Positions 58,368-64,000 of a stretch of 64,000 nucleotides of DNA are shown here, one piece after another. Under the pieces are notes generated by a model, which saw only the letters and a program-made list of their open reading frames with translations, did not search any database and was not told the origin of the DNA. Source of the stretch: Spirochaetales bacterium. Its GTDB lineage: Bacteria; Spirochaetota; Leptospiria; Leptospirales; Leptonemataceae. The stretch spans positions 558,001 to 622,000 of the forward strand of contig JABTUL010000001.1 in the NCBI GenBank assembly GCA_015075425.1, in the 5' to 3' direction. The translations under genes were made by a program, and so were the position numbers. Each line of letters opens with the position of its first letter. Position 1 is the first letter of the stretch.

Positions 58368-59588
58368 CTGGATTTCTCCGCCATGAAGCAGGACGATGCG
58401 CCGGACAATGGACAGACCAAGGCCGGTGCCCCCCGCTTTGCGCGATCGATCCGGATCGACGCGAAAAAAACGCTCAAACACCCGGCCCTTAAGGGCGTCG
58501 GGCACTCCTTCTCCGCAGTCGATGACTTCCAGGCAAAACCGATTGTGTTCACGTTTCAAGCGCACATCGATGAAACTTTTTTCCGGCGAATAGCGACTGG
58601 CGTTGCTCAGCAAATTGAGCAGCAGATGTTCGAGAAGGGTTTCGTCAGCGAAGAGTTCTGTGAGATCATTTTCCATCCGCAGCGTTTGATTTCTGAGCGC
58701 TAAAAATCCAAAAGCCAGCGCCTGCATTCTTTCCAGAAAAGGGGCGACCAAAAACCAGGACGGAGAGAATGCCGCCTCGTGGCCTTCGAGTCGGGCAATG
58801 CTTGTCATATCTTCAATGAGGCCGGTCATGCGTTCCACATTGCGTTTGATAGAGGCGATGAATTGCAGCTCTGCCTGGCCGCTCACTCGATTCTCGAGAA
58901 GTTCGGTGTAGCCGCGTATACTGGTGATCGGAGTTTTAAGCTCATGGCTTGCATTCTGAACAAACTGTTGACGAATGATGCGTGCCTGCTCGCTTTCAGT
59001 TTCATCATAGATGATGCACAGAAATAGATCGCCTGGCTCGGGCAGGGCAGCCCAGGTGATCCGGTAGTGGTGATCACGTGTGCGGATACGTTCTTCCTTT
59101 TCTGTGCGCTGGCCACTCAGGCGACGATCGATGCTTTCCAGCAGAGCTGCATCTTTTACCGGAACATAGAAAAAATCGCCGCTGCGGGCTCGCTGGCAGA
59201 GGTCTGCGGGCAAACGGGAGCTGGCGTAAACGATACGTCCCTGGGCATCCAGACAGAGGATGGCAAATTCCAGGTTTTCCAGCAGACTGGCCAGTAGATT
59301 TTTTTCCACAATTTGCGCATCTTTTTCCCGACGCTGCTTCTCTACCATACTGCGAACGATTGCAGCCACGCGGGCAAACTCGGGCCAGGGGAAGAATCCG
59401 CGCAGATTTTCTGGAAGCGATTCGACACGGGTGAGTGAGCGGGCGATCCGTTCCAGATCAAAATAAAAAGAGAGAACCAGCACGCTGATGAAAAGGACAA
59501 CAAAGAGCCCGGCCATCACCAATTTTTGCACGATCAGCGCTCCCAGAGTTGCCAGAAGGACAAGCAGTAAGATGAATCGGGGTTTCAC
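58290..59588 (-). CDS. PhoR-type sensor histidine kinase
   Basis: A 432-residue kinase with two N-terminal spans, a HAMP-like linker, a PAS domain (about residues 100-190), and HisKA plus HATPase domains (ASHELKTPITSIRGYTELL; NLLSNASRYSP; GEGVPDAL; GGTGLGLSIVRRIV). The layout fits PhoR. The ATG overlaps the response regulator stop (ATGA). No phosphate transport genes are nearby, so the signal is not certain. Confidence 0.9.
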   Translation of the reverse strand: MKPRFILLLVLLATLGALIVQKLVMAGLFVVLFISVLVLSFYFDLERIARSLTRVESLPENLRGFFPWPEFARVAAIVRSMVEKQRREKDAQIVEKNLLASLLENLEFAILCLDAQGRIVYASSRLPADLCQRARSGDFFYVPVKDAALLESIDRRLSGQRTEKEERIRTRDHHYRITWAALPEPGDLFLCIIYDETESEQARIIRQQFVQNASHELKTPITSIRGYTELLENRVSGQAELQFIASIKRNVERMTGLIEDMTSIARLEGHEAAFSPSWFLVAPFLERMQALAFGFLALRNQTLRMENDLTELFADETLLEHLLLNLLSNASRYSPEKSFIDVRLKREHNRFCLEVIDCGEGVPDALKGRVFERFFRVDPDRSRKAGGTGLGLSIVRRIVLLHGGEIQLSDAKIQGTHVTVRWPIPLPVAPFQ

Positions 59589-60286
59589 TCGGGTTTGCCG
59601 TTGAAGCGATATCCCACCCCGCGTACTGTTTCGATGCGAAATTTTTCCGGGCCCAGTTTTTCTCGCAGCCGCTTCATGTTAACATCAATGGTGCGATCGG
59701 ATACGTAAACGGTTCTTCCCCAGACCCGGTCCAGCAAACGATCCCGGGAAAAGGCAACGTCGGGGTTCTCGAGGAAAAGGCGTAAAAGGTCATATTCCAG
59801 AGGGGTCAGATCAATAGGATTGCCATCGACTGTGGCCCGGTGTGCAGTGGTATCGATCTGGATGCGGCCTGTTGTGAGAATCTCCACGACCTCCTTTTGA
59901 TTCTTACGACGCATAACGGCTCTGAGGCGAGCCAGCAATTCCCGGGGCGAAAAAGGCTTGCGGATGTAGTCGTCAGCGCCCACTTCAAGGCCCACCACAG
60001 CGTCCGTCTCCTCCGAGCGGGCGCTGATCATGAGCACCGGAATATCATATTTTCCCTTTAGTTTTTTGCAAAAATCTATACCGCTGAGTCCGGGGAGCAT
60101 CACATCAAGGATGACAGCATCAGGGAGTTGACGTTCCAGCTTCTGCCAGCCCTCCAGGCCGTTGTGGGCTACCTGCACAATGAAACCGTGCTCTTCCAGC
60201 TGGAGTCGCACTATATCGCAGATGTCTTCTTCATCGTCCACGACCAGCACGCGCTGGCCTTTGTGGTCCTGATTGGGGGTGGCCAT
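59585..60286 (-). CDS. OmpR/PhoB-family response regulator
   Basis: Receiver domain (VLVVDDEED, phosphoacceptor in ILDVMLPGLSG, Lys in IRKPFSPREL) and winged-helix output domain (LTPLEYDLLRLFLENPD, RTIDVNMKRLREKLG, ETVRGVGYRF). ATG 60286 (MATPNQDHKG) is preferred over 60355. Partner of the overlapping PhoR-type kinase. Confidence 0.92.
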   Translation of the reverse strand: MATPNQDHKGQRVLVVDDEEDICDIVRLQLEEHGFIVQVAHNGLEGWQKLERQLPDAVILDVMLPGLSGIDFCKKLKGKYDIPVLMISARSEETDAVVGLEVGADDYIRKPFSPRELLARLRAVMRRKNQKEVVEILTTGRIQIDTTAHRATVDGNPIDLTPLEYDLLRLFLENPDVAFSRDRLLDRVWGRTVYVSDRTIDVNMKRLREKLGPEKFRIETVRGVGYRFNGKPE

Positions 60287-60361
60287 GGATACGAAAGTGG
60301 GGGGCGATGGCAGTACGGCAAGCTGGAATGCGATACCAGGGAACCGGTTTAACACAGACAG

Positions 60362-60398
60362 GGGGAAAAGAAGCCCCCCGGGGGGGAATCCGGGGGGC
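60362..60398 (-). terminator. Rho-independent terminator after the AAA+ ATPase gene
   Basis: Arms GCCCCCCGG (60373-60381) and CCGGGGGGC (60390-60398) form a 9-bp G/C stem with an 8-base loop; on the minus strand it is followed by TTCTTTTCC. It lies about 70 bases after the ATPase stop and separates that gene from the response regulator gene. Confidence 0.75.
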
Positions 60399-60468
60399 AG
60401 GAAGAGTGTTCATGCGAAGTGCACTAAATTGCTTTAGCGCACGCCACCAGACTGAGGGGCCGTTACTT

Positions 60469-61704
60469 TCAGGCAAGCATTTTTTTTGCTTTTGTGATTT
60501 CTCCATAGATCCGGGCAGGGGGCACAGAGGGGGGGGATTTTTGTTCCAGGAGAAGACGGGCCCAGCGCCGCTCGGTGAATTCGCAGATATCTTTGATATT
60601 GCGTCCGGCAAGGCCTTCTGAGAGTTCCGCCAGGCCCTGGCGTTCCAGCAGGCTCAGCTGGGGGGCATAAAGCCCGTAAATGTCGGCTCTTTGACTGGAA
60701 TCCGGCAGGGGGATGGTGATTGTCTGGTCAAAACGCGACATAAGGGCCCGATCCAGGTCCTGTTTGCGATTGGTGGCGCCGATGGTCAGCGTGCCCTTTC
60801 TGATATCCAGGCCATCGATTTTACGCAGCAACACGGAAAGGACACGCCGGCTGGCTTCCACAATGCCATCATCCCGCGAGCCGGTAAGAGAGTCGATTTC
60901 ATCAAGAAACAGGAGCACCTGGTCAAGCTGTCCGGCCAGGTCGAAAATACGGGCCATATTCTGGGCCGATTCACCGTAGTATTTGGAGACGATGTTTTCC
61001 ACGGGGACATGAACCAGAGGAAGGGCAGTCTGCCCGGCAATGATCCGGGCCAGGGAAGTTTTTCCCACGCCAGGAGGACCTTCCAGCAAGATGGCTCGCG
61101 GTAAATTGGTATGCTCTGGTCCGCGGGTGAGACGGGCTACAGCGGCAAAGTGATCGGCATGACGAAAGGGTAAAATAATGCTTTCCTCAACCTCTTCCTG
61201 GATGGACCGGTAGCCGGCCAGTTGTTCGAAAGTAAAGCGACTCGACTCCTCCGGAAGGAAAACCTGCACACCCATGGCCCTGAGTTGATCGAGAGGACTT
61301 TGCCGTCCCGCTCCCCCGCTAAAAAGAGCAAACAGTTGCAGCGCTGCCTGCAAATCCTCCTGGTGGAAATTGCCCCGCCGGATCACATCGATGCGGTAGC
61401 CGCCCAGAGATGAAAATTTGAATTTGGTCCCGGCGGCGAGACTCGCCGGGTCAAACAAATTCCCGGCATGTCCTTGAAAAACAAGGTAGCCGTTCTCAAA
61501 AGTATGGATGCGAACATGCTCAATATGATTCTTTATGATTTGTAGTGATTCCATGAGCATGGATGCCGGGAGGCCAGCGGGGCGGAAGGAAAAGCAGGTT
61601 TCTCCCTTTTCTACCTTGAAGAGGGGCAATTCACTTAGCTGCAGTCGATCCAGTTCACGCTCAATTTGCAACTGAGCTGCGTTGTAGTCCAGTTCCTGAG
61701 CCAT
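60469..61704 (-). CDS. AAA+ ATPase (FtsH/proteasome-activator-like core)
   Basis: About 411 residues. An N-terminal 150-residue domain of unknown type precedes a classical AAA module: Walker A EGPPGVGKTSLA, Walker B LLFLDEIDS, sensor 1 IGATNRKQDLD and the arginine-finger region ALMSRFDQTI. No protease domain is attached, so it is probably an unfoldase or remodeller. ATG 61704 is chosen; TTG 61719 is possible. Its 5' side abuts the insertion sequence. Confidence 0.85.
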   Translation of the reverse strand: MAQELDYNAAQLQIERELDRLQLSELPLFKVEKGETCFSFRPAGLPASMLMESLQIIKNHIEHVRIHTFENGYLVFQGHAGNLFDPASLAAGTKFKFSSLGGYRIDVIRRGNFHQEDLQAALQLFALFSGGAGRQSPLDQLRAMGVQVFLPEESSRFTFEQLAGYRSIQEEVEESIILPFRHADHFAAVARLTRGPEHTNLPRAILLEGPPGVGKTSLARIIAGQTALPLVHVPVENIVSKYYGESAQNMARIFDLAGQLDQVLLFLDEIDSLTGSRDDGIVEASRRVLSVLLRKIDGLDIRKGTLTIGATNRKQDLDRALMSRFDQTITIPLPDSSQRADIYGLYAPQLSLLERQGLAELSEGLAGRNIKDICEFTERRWARLLLEQKSPPSVPPARIYGEITKAKKMLA

Positions 61705-61755
61705 GGAACTGGACTGCAATCCCTGACAATCTTACAAGCACTTCTTCGATTGCCG

Positions 61756-61764
61756 GGATTCTGG
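61756..61764. repeat. 9-bp target site duplication, left copy
   Basis: GGATTCTGG lies immediately outside the left terminal inverted repeat and is identical to 63052-63060 just outside the right one. Confidence 0.85.
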
Positions 61765-63051
61765 GGGCGCACCCGCCAATCGTAGGAAAAAGTGCTGGTA
61801 CCGGCGGCCGTCTGGCCCAAGCTTCCCTGTAATTGAAGGGGGTGCTGATGTTTTTCACAGATGCGGAAATCGAGGAGTTGGGAGAGCGTTTCAAGGAAAG
61901 TCTCCGGAAGGGGGAGGAACACCCGGACCGGACGGCTCAAACCCGGCGGAAATTCAGGATTGGATGATCCGTCACCATGTAGACCACCCTGAAGTTCTGC
62001 TGAAGATTCTGGGAAAAATAGGACCGGGCCTGAAGGCCGGCGAAAAAAAAATGTCCTGAATGCGGAAGCCCGCAGAAATTCAGGAACTCGAGAGCGCAAA
62101 CTAAATCTGGGCCGAACTGGTGTTATTGGAATTCATCGTGCATATTATACGTGCACTAACAAATCCTGCCGCTGCACAGAATTCCCACTGAGAAAATCCT
62201 CGGACTGACACCTCATTCGGCGTCAGGAAAATTTGCTGAGCTATTGTGCTGGTTGGGCGCAGCCGTCCCTTTGATCAGGCGCGTCATTATCTCGGACGCT
62301 TTGAAAAGTCGATATCACAGAGACTATGCTGCGCGAAACGGCCGAGGCGTATGGAGCATCATTCTGTGCTGCAGATGAATACAGAAGCAAAGAGTTCAGT
62401 ACGGTGTGTCTGCTGAGAAGACAGAAATTCTCTATGTTCAGGCAGACGGTGGCATGGTGCCGATTCGGGAAAAACCCTGAAAATCGGCTCAAAACCGAGC
62501 ATAAGGAGGTAAAAGTTGGAGTTGTTTTTCGTACAGAGGATATCATCAGGAGAAAGTCTGCAAAAGGAAAAGAAATATGCCGTATTACAAAAAAACGCTT
62601 CGCAACATCAATCGGTAAGGGCGTAGAGCACTTCGCACAACTCCTGAAGCGAGTGGCTGCGGCAAGCCTCAGGGAATGGGTGGAGCCACATCGAGAAATG
62701 TTATGGAACGGAATGGCCGAAGCGGTCTGCGAACGTCTACTCTTCGAAGCCAAGCGCCGGCCCCGAGTCCAGACCCCAATCATTGAATTACACAACTATT
62801 ACAAAAGTCGCCTGGATAAGATGCGCTATCCGCATTTCCGCCGCATGGGATTCTTCATTGGGAGCGGTGCGGTCGAGAGCGCTCATAAGTACCTCGTCCA
62901 ATCCCGGCTCAAGCAGGCCGGAATGAAATGGACCATCGACGGCGCATCCGCTATTATCCGGCTCCGCCAGATGCTCTACGACGGATCTTGGGACCAGCAA
63001 TGGGGCCGGTCGGCCGCCTGAACCCCGGCGCTACGATTGGCGGGTACGCCC
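61765..63051 (+). mobile_element. ISKra4-family insertion sequence, internally decayed
   Basis: Terminal inverted repeats of 21 bp (61765-61785, beginning gggcgcacccgccaatcg, and 63031-63051) match at 20 of 21 positions and are flanked by a perfect 9-bp target duplication. At 1287 bp it is shorter than typical ISKra4 elements and its transposase is broken, so it can no longer move by itself, although the ends might be mobilised in trans. Confidence 0.88.
61848..63021 (+). pseudogene. ISKra4-family transposase, frameshifted and partly deleted
   Basis: Pieces of one transposase appear in changing frames: an N-terminal fragment from ATG 61848 (FFTDAEIEELGERFK), then IQDWMIRHHVDHPEVLLKIL, a zinc-finger-like CPECGSPQKFRNSR near 62055, ADGGMVPIRE near 62440, EVKVGVVFR near 62510 and an intact C-terminus (YPHFRRMGFFIGSGAVESAH, RLKQAGMKWTIDGASA) ending at 63021. 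At least three or four frameshifts and a deletion in the middle (around 62560-62680) are needed. The longest open piece is 62326-63021. Confidence 0.88.
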
Positions 63052-63060
63052 GGATTCTGG
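63052..63060. repeat. 9-bp target site duplication, right copy
   Basis: GGATTCTGG, directly adjoining the right inverted repeat of the ISKra4-family element. Confidence 0.85.
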
Positions 63061-63102
63061 GATTCTGTGAGATCACTGCATTTTCCTGCCGGGGCGGATC
63101 TC

Positions 63103-63987
63103 TTACTCGATTCCCTCTGCCTTTAACTCCTCCAGAGTGAGTCCAGTGTCTTCGGCAATAATCGTCAGGTCCAGACCACGTTTGTGCATGCGGCGCGCTG
63201 TTTCCAGCTTTGCTCTCCGTTCACCCTCAGCAACTCCCTCAAGCTTACCCTCAAGTTTGCCCCTGAGTTCGCTTTCCTCTCTGATTTTCTCCAGGTAGGG
63301 CATAACCAGGTCAGTGATGTCCGCTTCCATGGCTGTTGGCATGATACCCTCCCACAAATCCTCTGGCTCAAAACTCTTAATACGTATGTAGAGTGATTCC
63401 TTGAGTTTGTCGAGGATATTTTTTTCAAGTCCAGCTGGATCGGTGCGCTGGACTATTTTCGCCAGGTAAGGCAGGCGTTCCGGTGGTGCGTAGGCGGCGA
63501 GAAAGTAGGAGTCATAGCCAGAAAGGACAAGCTCTTTGAGATCAAGCACATGGATTTCCAGCAAATTCAATTCAAGGATCCAGTGTCCCGGACTCTGGTT
63601 TCTACAGAAGCGGGTGTAGGGCTCCATAGATTTGGGGGGCAGATTACCTGCGATCAGTGAGATCGTCGTATTGTCTGGACTGGCCCCGGTCGTCATGTTG
63701 ATGTAGCCTGCGTAGTAGCTCAGAAGTTCGATGATGTGATCCTGGCCAACCCTGTCCCCGAGTGACTTGAAACTAATAATATTGTGTTCTTTGAAGTAAT
63801 TGAGCACGCTGAAATAGCGCCGGATAGCCTCTGAATTGAGGTTTTCCGTAGAAATGACAATGACATCGGCCTTTTTGGGCAGTTTGAAGAGTTCGACTTC
63901 TGTTGTGACCCGAAACCCGAATAGCTCAAAAAAGGCCACAGCCATCCGCTTGAAGAATTCATCGAAGCGCAACTTGAAGCGGGGCAC
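63103..63987 (-). CDS. Rpn-like PD-(D/E)XK nuclease-family protein
   Basis: A 294-residue protein of the Rpn/PDDEXK group of putative transposases or recombination-promoting nucleases. The N-terminal core includes KKADVIVIS (candidate catalytic Asp) and IISFKSLGD (FKS motif), and the C-terminus has the charged repeat GKLEGKLEGVAEGERRAKLE plus IIAEDTGLTLEELKAEGIE typical of these proteins. ATG 63987 is 14 bases from the window edge, so a start further upstream cannot be excluded. Confidence 0.7.
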   Translation of the reverse strand: MPRFKLRFDEFFKRMAVAFFELFGFRVTTEVELFKLPKKADVIVISTENLNSEAIRRYFSVLNYFKEHNIISFKSLGDRVGQDHIIELLSYYAGYINMTTGASPDNTTISLIAGNLPPKSMEPYTRFCRNQSPGHWILELNLLEIHVLDLKELVLSGYDSYFLAAYAPPERLPYLAKIVQRTDPAGLEKNILDKLKESLYIRIKSFEPEDLWEGIMPTAMEADITDLVMPYLEKIREESELRGKLEGKLEGVAEGERRAKLETARRMHKRGLDLTIIAEDTGLTLEELKAEGIE

Positions 63988-64000
63988 GGGAAATGGGTCG

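Noticed and set aside
62241-62795. 184-codon minus-strand frame
   Set aside because: Antisense to the decayed ISKra4 transposase; no features of its own.

Overview
The window is a dense, moderately GC-rich bacterial chromosome segment. It most likely comes from a spirochaete of the Leptospirales (Leptonema/Turneriella-like). The reasons are a fliI-fliJ-flbB flagellar block (FlbB is a spirochaetal flagellar protein), many lipoproteins with relaxed lipoboxes, and a base composition too GC-rich for typical Leptospira. The assignment is an inference. I saw no rRNA, tRNA or CRISPR array.

Layout. 1-14.7 kb: cell-envelope and housekeeping genes, including an RluA pseudouridine synthase running off the left edge, a CPBP protease, three M23 peptidases, a rhodanese/class V aminotransferase pair, a radical SAM protein, a HAD phosphatase, an RsmI-like methylase, a GT9-like transferase, an SseB-domain protein and an S41 peptidase relative with a dead active site. 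14.8-16.5 kb: a seven-repeat lipoprotein gene bracketed by two copies of a 19-bp sequence from the 3' end of aroC. 16.5-20.3 kb: fliI-fliJ-flbB-aroC on the minus strand. 20.4-28.3 kb: a NarL-type two-component pair, an esterase, a Nudix hydrolase, an ABC-F protein, a ROK kinase, an AraC regulator, an NmrA-like reductase and a DUF1569 protein.

28.4-48.8 kb is a denitrification island built from two convergent units. The plus-strand unit (28.4-39.2 kb) holds an unusual CuA-containing heme-copper enzyme whose helix VI motif is H-S-A-Q-Q instead of the oxidase H-P-E-V-Y, so it is probably an alternative nitric oxide reductase. With it come two tiny membrane proteins, a cytochrome b/ferredoxin/MvhD fusion, a TPR lipoprotein, an SCO copper chaperone, a c-heme membrane protein, a NitT/TauT-like ABC transporter and NnrS. 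The minus-strand unit (48.8-39.2 kb) runs porin, nirJ, nirF, nirDL-type, cytochrome c, an Rrf2/NsrR-like regulator, a nirS with an extra cytochrome c domain, a nirE/cobA-type methylase, hemerythrin and a small Cys-rich protein. Together they would reduce nitrite to NO and then N2O. No nitrate reductase or nosZ lies in the window.

48.9-64 kb: two membrane SpoIIE phosphatases, polA, a STAS protein, trpC, a YheT-like hydrolase, a PhoB/PhoR-like pair, an AAA+ ATPase, a decayed ISKra4-family insertion sequence with intact terminal inverted repeats and 9-bp target duplication, and a PD-(D/E)XK (Rpn-like) protein. Genes are tightly packed. Stop/start overlaps are the rule, and several starts seem to be TTG, CTG or even ATT.
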